Shown piece by piece: positions 19,754 through 27,435 of a stretch of 64,000 nt of DNA. Both the position numbers and the translations under genes were made by a program. The notes beneath the pieces were generated by a model, which did not search any database, was not told the origin of the DNA, and saw only the letters and a program-made list of their open reading frames with translations. Numbering within the stretch: the stretch's first letter is position 1; each line of letters starts with the position of its first letter. The DNA comes from Rugamonas sp045984285 (GTDB lineage Bacteria > Pseudomonadota > Gammaproteobacteria > Burkholderiales > Burkholderiaceae_D), in assembly GCF_045984285.3 (NCBI RefSeq), contig NZ_JBJQIK030000014.1:1-64000 (forward strand), in the 5' to 3' direction.

Positions 19754-21006
19754 GCGGACAGCGTCACGCGGGCGAACTTGCGCTTGCCCACTTGCAGCAC
19801 GAAGGTGCCGGCCTCCGCTTTCAGGGCCTTGTCGCTGATCACGGCGCCGTCGATGCGCACGCCGCCCTGGTCGATCATGCGGTTCGCTTCCGAGGTGGAG
19901 GCGCACAGGCCGATCTGCTTCAGCAGGTTGGCGATGCCGATGGGCGCGCCGCTCACGGCCACTTCCTGCACGTCGTCCGGAATGCCGCCCTTGGAGCGGT
20001 TGACGAAGTCGGCCAGCGCATCTTCGGCCGCCTGGCGCGAGTGGAAGCGCTCCACGATTTCCTGGGCGATGGCCACTTTGGCATCGCGCGGGTTGGCGCC
20101 GCCTTCGACGGCCTTCTTCAGGGCCGCCACTTCTTCCAGCGACTTCCAGGACAGCAGCTCGTAGTAGCGCCACATCATGGTGTCCGAAATGCTCATCACC
20201 TTGGCGAACATGGTATTGGCCGGTTCGGTGATGCCGATGTAGTTGTTCTTGGACTTGGACATCTTCTCCACGCCGTCCAGGCCTTCCAGCAGCGGCATGG
20301 TGAGGATGCACTGCGGCTCCTGGTCCCAGTCCTTCTGCAGCTCGCGGCCCACCAGCAGGTTGAATTTCTGGTCGGTGCCGCCCAGTTCCAGGTCGGACTT
20401 GAGCGCGACCGAATCGTAGCCCTGCATCAGCGGGTAGAGGAATTCGTGCACCGAGATCGGGGTGCCGTTCTTGAAACGCTTGGAGAAATCGTCGCGCTCC
20501 ATCATGCGCGCCACGGTGTAGCGCGAAGCGAGCTGGATCATGCCGCGCGCGCCCAGCGGGTCGCACCACTCGGAGTTGTAGCGGATTTCGGTCTTGGCCG
20601 GGTCGAGCACCAGCGAAGCCTGCTTGAAGTAAGTCTGCGCGTTCAGCTCGATCTGCTCGCGGGTCAGCGGCGGACGGGTGACGTTGCGGCCGGACGGGTC
20701 GCCGATCATCGAGGTGAAGTCGCCGATCAGGAAGATCACCTGGTGGCCCAGGTTCTGCAGCTGGCGCATCTTGTTCAGCACCACGGTGTGGCCCAGGTGC
20801 AGGTCGGGCGCAGTCGGGTCGAGGCCGAGCTTGATGCGCAGCGGCTGGCCGGACTGTTCCGAGCGCGCCAGTTTCTGGGCGAACTCGCTTTCGATCAGCA
20901 GCTCGTCCACGCCGCGTTTGGTGATGGCGAGCGCTTCCTGGACTTTATCGCTCAGCGGGAGGGCCGGCGTCACAGATTTTTTGGCCGACGAGGAAGATGT
21001 ATCCAT
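19750..21006 (-). CDS. tyrS: Tyrosine-tRNA ligase
   Basis: Charges tRNA-Tyr. The 418-aa protein contains RIKLGLDPTAPDLHLGHTVVL (HIGH-type motif HLGH), FLIGDFTSMIGDPSGRN, the KMSKSKNNYIGI loop, and a C-terminal S4-like RNA-binding domain (GIANLLKQIGLCASTSEANRMIDQGGVRIDG). The HLGH and KMSKS forms fit the TyrZ/TyrRS-2 subtype. First gene of tyrS-dtd-ybhB-phosphatase; the divergent peptidase gene begins 147 bases away. Confidence 0.96.
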   Translation of the reverse strand: MDTSSSSAKKSVTPALPLSDKVQEALAITKRGVDELLIESEFAQKLARSEQSGQPLRIKLGLDPTAPDLHLGHTVVLNKMRQLQNLGHQVIFLIGDFTSMIGDPSGRNVTRPPLTREQIELNAQTYFKQASLVLDPAKTEIRYNSEWCDPLGARGMIQLASRYTVARMMERDDFSKRFKNGTPISVHEFLYPLMQGYDSVALKSDLELGGTDQKFNLLVGRELQKDWDQEPQCILTMPLLEGLDGVEKMSKSKNNYIGITEPANTMFAKVMSISDTMMWRYYELLSWKSLEEVAALKKAVEGGANPRDAKVAIAQEIVERFHSRQAAEDALADFVNRSKGGIPDDVQEVAVSGAPIGIANLLKQIGLCASTSEANRMIDQGGVRIDGAVISDKALKAEAGTFVLQVGKRKFARVTLSA

Positions 21007-21030
21007 TTGTACCGAAATTTTCTCAAAGTG

Positions 21031-21058
21031 TTGGCAGGGCTGCGGACTTTGCTATAAT
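21031..21058 (+). promoter_or_regulatory. Sigma-70 promoter for the M23 peptidase gene
   Basis: TTGGCA at 21031-21036, a 16-base spacer and a perfect TATAAT at 21053-21058 point toward the peptidase gene, leaving a leader of about 85 bases. Confidence 0.75.
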
Positions 21059-21152
21059 GCCCGATCCCATCAATCCTGCCCAATGAAATCAACGACTTAG
21101 AACAAAACAGCAATAATTCATTAAGTTTAAGCGGCAAATTTTAACTGATTGC

Positions 21153-22535
21153 ATGAACCCTATAAACAAGTTCACAAGCTCACGCTTGTACAATCTGCTA
21201 GGTTCGACACGCAAGGCACGCATCATCAGCGCCTCGGCGCTGGCCCTCGCGGTATGCACTTTCGGTGCTGCCGGCGTTGCCCCGCTCGCGCCAGATGCCA
21301 GCGATCTGCCCGTCACAACGATCTCCCAGAATATCGATCTGCCTAATCTGTCCACCCAGATTGCAGCGCTTGAAGCGCAGGATGGCAGCCAGAAATACGT
21401 GCACGAAGAGCGCATCCGCGCCGGTGACACGCTGGCCACCCTGATGCAGCGCCTTGGTGTGGAAGACGATGCTGCCGAAACCTTCATCAAGAAGGACAAG
21501 GTAGCGAAGGCGATCATGCAGCTCAAAACGGGCAAGCGCGTACAGGCGCAGACGGACGAAGAAGGCAACCTGCTGTGGCTGCGCACCACCGTCGTCGACG
21601 GCAAGGACAATCCGGTCAAGAATATTTCGATCACCCGCAAGGGCGAAAGTTTCGTGGCCGAGGAAACGGCGGCCAAGCTGGAGCGCCGTATCGAGATGCG
21701 CGCACGCACCATCACCACCAGCCTGTTCGCGGCAACCGATTCGAGCTCGGACGGTTCCAGCCTGCCGGATTCCGTGGTGCGCCAGATCGTGGAGATGTTC
21801 TCGACCAATATCGACTTCCGCTCCGACCTGAAGCGCGGCGACAAATTCAATGTGGTGTATGAAACCTTCTGGCAGGACGGCGAGTTTGTGCGCGCCGGCC
21901 GTATCCTGGCGGGTGAATTCACCAACCGCGGCACGACGTATCAGTCCGTGTGGTTCGAAGATCCGGCGAGCAAGACCGGCGGCGGCTATTACAGCTTCGA
22001 CGGCAAATCCCTGAAGAAGGCCTTCCTGAAATCGCCGCTGGAATTCAGCCGTATTTCGTCCGGCTTCTCGATGCGCGTGCACCCGATTTCGGGCCAGTGG
22101 AAAGCCCACAAGGGCATCGACTTCGCGGCGCCGACCGGCACCCCGATTCGCGCGGCAGGCGATGGCGTGGTCGATTTCGCCGGCGTACAGGGCGGCTATG
22201 GCAATGTCATCGTGCTCAAGCACTGGAACAACTACACCACCGCCTATGCGCACATGAGCCGTTTCGCGCCGGGCGTACGCAAGGGGACCAAGGTCAGCCA
22301 GGGCGACCTGATCGGCTATGTCGGCACCACCGGCTGGTCGACCGGCGCTCACCTGCACTACGAGTTCCGCGTGGGCGGCCAGGCGCAGGATCCGGGCAAG
22401 CTCAATATCGCACCGCAGGCGCCTTTGACGGCGGCCGAGCTGTCGCGCTTCCGCGCGGTATCGGGCGACATGATGCACCGCTTCGCGCTGCTGCGGCCGG
22501 CGGGCTCTTCCAACGGCACACTCGCTGCCAAGTAA
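21153..22535 (+). CDS. M23 family murein endopeptidase (MepM-like)
   Basis: Cuts peptide cross-bridges in peptidoglycan. The 460-aa protein has one N-terminal membrane segment or uncleaved signal (about residues 23-45), an OapA/LysM-like region (EERIRAGDTLATLMQRLGV), a middle domain (IDFRSDLKRGDKFNVVYE) and a C-terminal M23 domain with zinc ligands H319 and D323 (HKGID) and H402 (HLHYEF). The domain order matches YebA/MepM. It lies next to anmK, a peptidoglycan recycling gene, but a strong terminator separates them. Start at 21153; no clear Shine-Dalgarno sequence. Confidence 0.93.
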   Translation: MNPINKFTSSRLYNLLGSTRKARIISASALALAVCTFGAAGVAPLAPDASDLPVTTISQNIDLPNLSTQIAALEAQDGSQKYVHEERIRAGDTLATLMQRLGVEDDAAETFIKKDKVAKAIMQLKTGKRVQAQTDEEGNLLWLRTTVVDGKDNPVKNISITRKGESFVAEETAAKLERRIEMRARTITTSLFAATDSSSDGSSLPDSVVRQIVEMFSTNIDFRSDLKRGDKFNVVYETFWQDGEFVRAGRILAGEFTNRGTTYQSVWFEDPASKTGGGYYSFDGKSLKKAFLKSPLEFSRISSGFSMRVHPISGQWKAHKGIDFAAPTGTPIRAAGDGVVDFAGVQGGYGNVIVLKHWNNYTTAYAHMSRFAPGVRKGTKVSQGDLIGYVGTTGWSTGAHLHYEFRVGGQAQDPGKLNIAPQAPLTAAELSRFRAVSGDMMHRFALLRPAGSSNGTLAAK

Positions 22536-22540
22536 AAAAA

Positions 22541-22565
22541 CGGCGCCTTGTGGGGCGCCGTTTTT
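22541..22565 (+). terminator. Rho-independent terminator after the M23 peptidase
   Basis: ACGGCGCC and GGCGCCGT form an 8-bp GC-rich stem around a short loop, with A residues before and TTTTT after. Works in both directions by symmetry. Confidence 0.9.
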
Positions 22566-22680
22566 CTTCCTCCCTCACCATGGAAACCATGATAGCGAAG
22601 CCAGCAGTGGATGACTGTTAGCTGGCTAACACTGCTATGAAAGTGGCACAATAGCCTCACTTTTTACTCAGCGGAGCATC

Positions 22681-23778
22681 ATGAGCTTATTTATCGGATT
22701 GATGTCGGGCACCAGCCTGGACGGCGTAGACGGGGTGCTGGTCGATTTCTGGGCAGGCGCCACGCGCACCATGTCGGCGGCCTATGTGCCCTTTTCCGCT
22801 GAACTGCGGGCCGAGCTGATGGCCCTGCAGGCCGCCTCGGACAACGAGCTGGAGCGCGAAGCGCTGGCGGCCAACCAGCTGGCCGAACGCTATGCGGAGT
22901 GCGTGAAGAAACTGCTGGACGCGGCCGACATGAAGGCGGCCGACGTGCGCGCTGTCGGGGTGCACGGCCAGACCATCCGCCACCGTCCCGAGCTGGGCTT
23001 TACGCGCCAGACCAATAATCCGGCCCTGCTGGCCGAGCTGTGCGGCATTGACGTGATTGCCGACTTCCGCAGCCGTGATATCGCAGCTGGCGGCCAGGGC
23101 GCGCCGCTGGTGCCGGCCTTCCACCACGCCCTGTTCGGCGGCAAGGGCAAAACGCAGGTACTGGCCAATATCGGCGGCATCGGCAACATCACGGTACTGA
23201 ATGCGGACGGCAGCGTGACCGGTTTCGACACCGGCCCCGGCAATGTGCTGATGGACCTGTGGATAGCCCGCCACCAGGGCAAGGAATACGACGAGGACGG
23301 CGCGTGGGCCGCAGGCGGCAAGGAAATCCCGTCCCTGCTGAAAGAACTGCTCAGCGAGCCGTATTTCGCCCTTCCCGCCCCGAAGAGCACGGGCCGCGAC
23401 CTGTTCCATGCCGACTGGCTGGATGCCCGCCTGAAAAACTACGCCGATGCCGCGCCGGAAGACGTGATGGCGACGCTGACGCGCCTGACGGCCATTTCGC
23501 TGGCGGACGCCATCAAGGCGTCGGCCTCGGGCGCAGAGGCCGTCTATCTGTGCGGCGGCGGGGCTTACAACGGCACGCTGAAGCGCATGCTGTCGGCCGA
23601 GCTGGGCGACACCGTGCAGGTGAAGACCACCGATGCCCTCGGCGTGCCGCCCAACCGGGTTGAAGCGATGGCCTTCGCCTGGCTGGCCCACCGCTTCGAC
23701 GAACGCCAGCCCGGCAACCTCCCCGCCGTCACCGGCGCGCGCGGCGACCGCATCCTCGGCGCCCTCTACCCCCGCTGA
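22681..23778 (+). CDS. anmK: Anhydro-N-acetylmuramic acid kinase
   Basis: Phosphorylates and opens 1,6-anhydroMurNAc released from the cell wall, feeding MurQ. The 365-aa protein has GLMSGTSLDGVDGVLVDF (phosphate 1 site), VGVHGQTIRHRPE, DVIADFRSRDIAAGGQGAPL, TGFDTGPGNVLMD and LCGGGAYNGTL. Start: ATG at 22681 preceded by GCGGAGC. A palindrome and a terminator follow it. Confidence 0.96.
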   Translation: MSLFIGLMSGTSLDGVDGVLVDFWAGATRTMSAAYVPFSAELRAELMALQAASDNELEREALAANQLAERYAECVKKLLDAADMKAADVRAVGVHGQTIRHRPELGFTRQTNNPALLAELCGIDVIADFRSRDIAAGGQGAPLVPAFHHALFGGKGKTQVLANIGGIGNITVLNADGSVTGFDTGPGNVLMDLWIARHQGKEYDEDGAWAAGGKEIPSLLKELLSEPYFALPAPKSTGRDLFHADWLDARLKNYADAAPEDVMATLTRLTAISLADAIKASASGAEAVYLCGGGAYNGTLKRMLSAELGDTVQVKTTDALGVPPNRVEAMAFAWLAHRFDERQPGNLPAVTGARGDRILGALYPR

Positions 23779-23780
23779 AC

Positions 23781-23845
23781 CTGACACCTTGGGGTCAGGC
23801 ACCAGCTGTCACATGACAAACGGGTGCCTGACCCCAAGGTGTCAG
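23781..23845. repeat. 65-bp REP-like palindrome after anmK
   Basis: Perfect 23-base inverted arms: CTGACACCTTGGGGTCAGGC... from 23781 to 23803 and its reverse complement from 23823 to 23845, with a 19-base middle that itself holds a TGTCA/TGACA pair. It begins two bases after the anmK stop. Palindromes with a GGGGTCAGGCACC core are, to my knowledge, scattered between genes in Massilia and relatives and resemble REP elements moved by RAYT transposases. No RAYT gene is in the window. Confidence 0.8.
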
Positions 23846-23853
23846 TAAACGAC

Positions 23854-23887
23854 AAACGGCGGGACAGCTTGCGCTGCCCGCCGTTTT
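23854..23887. terminator. Terminator between anmK and erpA
   Basis: AAACGGCGGG and CCCGCCGTTT make a 10-bp stem around a 13-base loop, with TTTT at the right end and A residues at the left, so it can end both the anmK message and the convergent erpA message. Confidence 0.8.
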
Positions 23888-23905
23888 GCTGGCGCTCTTC
23901 CGGTT

Positions 23906-24268
23906 TTAGACGGAGAAGGAGCTGCCGCAGCCGCAGGTCGAGGTGGCTTGCGGGTTCTTGATCACGAACTGGGCGCCTTCGAGGTCGTCCTTGTAGTCGA
24001 TCTCGGCGCCAACCAGGTACTGGTAGCTCATCGAGTCGATCAGCAGCTGGACGCCGTTCTTGACCATCGTGGTGTCGTCTTCGTTGACGATTTCGTCAAA
24101 CGTGAAGCCGTACTGGAAGCCGGAACAGCCGCCACCCTGCACGAATACGCGCAGTTTCAGGTCGGGATTGCCTTCTTCTTCAATCAGCTGCGCAACCTTC
24201 TCGGCGGCGCTGTCGGTGAAGATGATCGGCGATGGAATCACGTCTTGCGCTTCGGCTACTGCATTCAT
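23906..24268 (-). CDS. erpA: Iron-sulfur cluster insertion protein ErpA
   Basis: A-type carrier that delivers 4Fe-4S clusters to target enzymes such as IspG. The 120-aa protein carries the three conserved Cys in VQGGGCSGFQYGF and TCGCGSSF. The sequence NEDDTTMVKNGVQLLIDSMSYQYL follows the family closely. Start at 24268 has AGGAG upstream. Alone in its unit. Confidence 0.95.
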   Translation of the reverse strand: MNAVAEAQDVIPSPIIFTDSAAEKVAQLIEEEGNPDLKLRVFVQGGGCSGFQYGFTFDEIVNEDDTTMVKNGVQLLIDSMSYQYLVGAEIDYKDDLEGAQFVIKNPQATSTCGCGSSFSV

Positions 24269-24298
24269 TTGCTACTCCTACTAAAAATCGTTGAGCCC

Positions 24299-24304
24299 AT
24301 TATA
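24299..24304 (-). promoter_or_regulatory. -10 box for erpA
   Basis: A perfect TATAAT on the minus strand, about 30 bases before the erpA start codon. No convincing -35 hexamer and no IscR-type site was recognised. Confidence 0.5.
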
Positions 24305-24383
24305 GTCCTTTGCTGCCTCGCATGCTTTGAGGACTCGCATTTCCGGCCGCCGGACCTCGGTTATGGGCCCGATTTGTTGCATT

Positions 24384-25190
24384 TCAAGGAGAGGTTTTCA
24401 CAGGCGTCGTTTGGGAAACGCTGGTTTTGCCGCCACTGAGCGTTACTTTCAGCTCGGTAGCCTGCACACCTGCCGGCAGGTCCAGCGTGCCGTCAATGCG
24501 CTGGTAGTCTTCCACCGTGAGCTGGTAGCGCTCGGCGCCTTCCTTCGTGGGAAACTCCAGTGTTAGCGGTTTGCCATCTTTTTTGGCTTGCAGGATGATG
24601 CCGAGGCGCCCTTCAAAGCTTGGCTGGCCTTTTTTGGGTCCGTAGCCCAGCAGAATGGTGTAGTGCAGCTGGCTGGCGCTTGCCATCCGCGCCTGCAGGC
24701 CGCGAATGAGGAGCCCGGCGCCGGGTTTGACAGGCGGGAGGATGCTTTCCAGCAGGGCGAGGTCGGCGGCCAGACGCCCGTTTTCAGCGGCGGCGCCTGG
24801 ATCGGCCGGTGCGGACGGGGTGGCGGGAGCCGGGCTGGCCGAAGCGCCCGGAGCGGGCGCGGGAACCACGGCAGCAGCCGGGGCGCTGCCTGCGCCTTGA
24901 CCGCTGGCAGCAGGCGCAACGGCCGGGGCGTTCGACGGCGCGGCGCCGGCGGCGGGCGTTCCCGCCGCCTCTGCAGCAGCGCTGGCGGCCGCACTGCCCG
25001 CAACGGGTGAAGGCGTATGCTCGATCACGACGGCGGGAGCAGGCTTGCTGCTGGCGCCAATCAGGCGGGTGCCGAGATCCCAGCCCCACACCAGCAGCGC
25101 GCCCGCCAGCATCAGCACCACCGTCAGCCCGAGCACGCGGACCAGCAGCGGTGCTTTCTGCTCGACGAGAACGGTTTCCGGTTCAGCCAC
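24384..25190 (-). CDS. Membrane-anchored protein with Ala/Pro-rich linker, unknown function
   Basis: A 268-aa protein not assigned to a named family with confidence. It has a short cytoplasmic N terminus, one membrane segment (about residues 16-40, LLVRVLGLTVVLMLAGALLVWGW), a long Ala/Pro/Ser-rich linker (about 48-133) and a C-terminal globular domain (LLESILPPVKPGAGLLIRGLQAR onward) with beta-rich ILLGYGPKKGQPSFEGRL. Conserved betaproteobacterial proteins of this plan often sit near argC. It follows argC by six bases and is probably cotranscribed with it. Perhaps an envelope protein. Confidence 0.72.
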   Translation of the reverse strand: MAEPETVLVEQKAPLLVRVLGLTVVLMLAGALLVWGWDLGTRLIGASSKPAPAVVIEHTPSPVAGSAAASAAAEAAGTPAAGAAPSNAPAVAPAASGQGAGSAPAAAVVPAPAPGASASPAPATPSAPADPGAAAENGRLAADLALLESILPPVKPGAGLLIRGLQARMASASQLHYTILLGYGPKKGQPSFEGRLGIILQAKKDGKPLTLEFPTKEGAERYQLTVEDYQRIDGTLDLPAGVQATELKVTLSGGKTSVSQTTPVKTSP

Positions 25191-25196
25191 AGCCGA

Positions 25197-26234
25197 TTAC
25201 GGCATCAGCGCGATGGTTTGCAGGCCGGCGCCTTCGTCCAGGCCGAACATCAGGTTCATGCACTGCACGGCCTGGCCGGAGGCGCCCTTCACCAGGTTGT
25301 CCTGCACCACCAGCACGATGACGGTGTTGCCATTGTCCGGACGGTGCAGCGCCAGGCGCAGCACGTTGGCGCCGCGCGTGCTGCGCGTTTCCGGATGCGA
25401 GCCGAAGGGCATCACGTCCACGAACGGTTCGTTGGCATAAGCATCTTCGAACAGCTTCTGCAGCTCTTCGTTCGACACCTCGCGCGTCAGGCGGCCGTAC
25501 AGCGTGGAATGCATGCCGCGGATCATCGGCACCAGGTGCGGCGTGAAGATCAGGCCCACCTTGTCCTTGCTGAAGCGCTGCAGCTGGGCCGAAGTTTCCG
25601 GCGTGTGGCGGTGGCCCGCCACACCATAGGCTTTGAAGTTGTCGCTCGACTCGGAGAACAGGATGCCGATTTCGGCCTTGCGGCCAGCGCCCGACACGCC
25701 CGATTTGCAGTCGGCAATCAGGTTGCCCGCATCGATCAGGCCTGCCTTCAGCAGCGGCACAAAGCCCAGCTGCATGGTGGTCGGATAGCAGCCCGGATTG
25801 GCGATCAGTTTGGCCTTCTTCACGTCTTCGCGGTTCAGCTCCGGCAGGCCGTACACCGCCTGTTCCAGCAGCTCGGGCGCGGTGTGGTCGATCTTGTAGG
25901 TCTTCTCGAACACGGCGCGGTCCTTGATGCGGAAGTCCGCCGCCAGGTCGATCACCTTCACGCCCTTGGCCAGCAGCTCCGGCGCCTGCGCCATGGCCAC
26001 GCCGTGCGGGGTGGCGAAGAACACCACGTCGCACTGGGTGAGGTCGGCCTTGTCCGGCGCCGAGAAGGCGAGGTTCACGCGGCCGCGCAGGGAAGGGTAC
26101 ATGTCGGCTACCGGCACACCATCCTCTTTGCGCGACGTAATTGCGGTCAGCTGCACTTCGGGATGGACTGCCAACAATCGCAGCAGTTCAACTCCGGTGT
26201 ATCCGGTGCCGCCGACGATGCCAACTTTGATCAT
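25197..26234 (-). CDS. argC: N-acetyl-gamma-glutamyl-phosphate reductase
   Basis: Third step of arginine synthesis: NADPH reduction of N-acetylglutamyl phosphate. The 345-aa protein starts MIKVGIVGGTGYTGVELLRLL (nucleotide-binding loop), has the active-site Cys in ANPGCYPTTMQLG, and SGVSGAGRKAE, GHRHTPE and LVPMIRGMHSTLYG. Start at 26234 opens the Rossmann fold. The next gene downstream on the same strand is the membrane-anchored protein. Confidence 0.97.
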   Translation of the reverse strand: MIKVGIVGGTGYTGVELLRLLAVHPEVQLTAITSRKEDGVPVADMYPSLRGRVNLAFSAPDKADLTQCDVVFFATPHGVAMAQAPELLAKGVKVIDLAADFRIKDRAVFEKTYKIDHTAPELLEQAVYGLPELNREDVKKAKLIANPGCYPTTMQLGFVPLLKAGLIDAGNLIADCKSGVSGAGRKAEIGILFSESSDNFKAYGVAGHRHTPETSAQLQRFSKDKVGLIFTPHLVPMIRGMHSTLYGRLTREVSNEELQKLFEDAYANEPFVDVMPFGSHPETRSTRGANVLRLALHRPDNGNTVIVLVVQDNLVKGASGQAVQCMNLMFGLDEGAGLQTIALMP

Positions 26235-26318
26235 GTTCTTTCCTTGCCAATGAATGAAGAGAGGGGTGTGTATTTTATCAGCACTATAAACATGCTGTTT
26301 ACCCTAGCCCAAAAGCAA

Positions 26319-26346
26319 AAAAGCCGCTGGCGAACCAGCGGCTTTT
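26319..26346 (-). terminator. Terminator of the rplM-rpsI operon
   Basis: AAAAGCCGCTGG and CCAGCGGCTTTT form a 12-bp stem with a four-base loop; on the minus strand the stem ends in a run of six T. It is placed just downstream of rpsI. Confidence 0.92.
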
Positions 26347-26350
26347 CGCG

Positions 26351-26372
26351 GTTCCGGTCCAGGGACCGGAAC
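26351..26372 (-). repeat. Second hairpin just after rpsI
   Basis: GTTCCGGTCC and GGACCGGAAC are perfect 10-base arms separated by two bases, placed between the rpsI stop and the terminator. It may protect the 3' end of the message. Confidence 0.6.
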
Positions 26373-26382
26373 ATGAAGCAAA

Positions 26383-26775
26383 TTAACGCTTCGAGAACTG
26401 CTTTGCGCGGCGTGCTTTGCGCAGACCCACTTTTTTACGCTCAACTTCACGAGCGTCGCGGGTAACGAAGCCGGCGCGGGCCAGATCGCCCTTCAGGCCT
26501 GCATCGTAGTCGATCAGGGCGCGGGTGATACCGTGGCGCACTGCACCTGCCTGGCCGGACTCGCCGCCGCCATGCACGTTGACTTTGATGTCGAAGCGTT
26601 CGACGTTGCCGGTCAGTTCCAGCGGCTGACGGATCACCATCAGGCCGGTTTCGCGCGAGAAGTACTCGGACGCTGGCTTGCCGTTAACGATGATTTGGCC
26701 AGTGCCCACTTTGATGAACACGCGAGCCACTGCACTCTTGCGACGGCCGGTGCCGTAGTTGTAGTTACCGATCAT
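26383..26775 (-). CDS. rpsI: 30S ribosomal protein S9 (uS9)
   Basis: A 130-aa basic protein: NYGTGRRKSAVARVFI near the start, GGGESGQAGAVRHGITRALI in the middle and the invariant C-terminal KARRAKQFSKR that reaches the P site of the small subunit. It follows rplM by nine bases as in nearly all bacteria. Confidence 0.98.
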   Translation of the reverse strand: MIGNYNYGTGRRKSAVARVFIKVGTGQIIVNGKPASEYFSRETGLMVIRQPLELTGNVERFDIKVNVHGGGESGQAGAVRHGITRALIDYDAGLKGDLARAGFVTRDAREVERKKVGLRKARRAKQFSKR

Positions 26776-26784
26776 GTCAGTTCC

Positions 26785-27213
26785 TTAGAAGTCGAGTGCT
26801 TTAGGTTGCTGAGCAGCGTGCGGGTGCGAACCTTCGGCGTACACTTTCAGCTTCTTGATCATGGCGTAGCCCAGAGGACCTTTTGGCAGCATGCCTTTCA
26901 CTGCCTTTTCCAGAGCGCGACCTGGGAAACGCTGTTGCATTTTCAGGAAGTTGGTCTCGTAGATGCCGCCTGGATAGCCAGAGTGGCGGTAGTAGGTTTT
27001 CTCGGTGGCTTTGGTGCCGGTCACACGCAGTTTGCCTGCGTTCACCACGACGATGAAGTCGCCGGTGTCGACGTGAGGAGTAAATTCTGGCTTGTGCTTG
27101 CCGCGCAGTCGGCGTGCCACTTCGCTGGCAACACGGCCGAGGACCTTGTCCGTCGCGTCAATCACGAACCAGTCGCGCTGGACTTCATGAGCCTTAGCGG
27201 AAAAAGTTTTCAT
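26785..27213 (-). CDS. rplM: 50S ribosomal protein L13 (uL13)
   Basis: A 142-aa protein with the family sequence WFVIDATDKVLGRVASEVA, HVDTGDFIVVVNAGKLRVTGTK and ALEKAVKGMLPKGPLGYAM. First gene of the two-gene ribosomal operon. In E. coli L13 represses its own operon through the leader; here there is a leader of about 105 bases, but no specific structure was identified. Confidence 0.98.
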   Translation of the reverse strand: MKTFSAKAHEVQRDWFVIDATDKVLGRVASEVARRLRGKHKPEFTPHVDTGDFIVVVNAGKLRVTGTKATEKTYYRHSGYPGGIYETNFLKMQQRFPGRALEKAVKGMLPKGPLGYAMIKKLKVYAEGSHPHAAQQPKALDF

Positions 27214-27322
27214 GTTTGACTTCCTAATAGAAGATTAAAAACGCTCAAATGGTGGTTCCGCCAGCAACTTCTGCGGACGCGCCCTTGTTGTAAGCTTTTC
27301 CTGAGCGAATGGAAAGCCGACG

Positions 27323-27352
27323 ATTATAGTCCGGAACCGGGCGCCGGGTCAA
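27323..27352 (-). promoter_or_regulatory. Promoter of the rplM-rpsI operon
   Basis: On the minus strand, TTGACC (27352-27347), an 18-base spacer and a perfect TATAAT (27328-27323). This is close to consensus, as expected for a ribosomal protein operon. Confidence 0.8.
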
Positions 27353-27435
27353 GCCGCCCTTTGCCTGCGCAACAGGCATTGCCTGATATGCAAGAGCTGG
27401 CTACCATGGCCCTTCCTTCTTGTGGAGTGTTGCCA

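Noticed and set aside
24780..25050. Repeat-like Ala/Pro coding segment suspected as a mobile or satellite repeat
   Set aside because: It is a coding low-complexity linker in a membrane-anchored protein; no exact repeat units are present.
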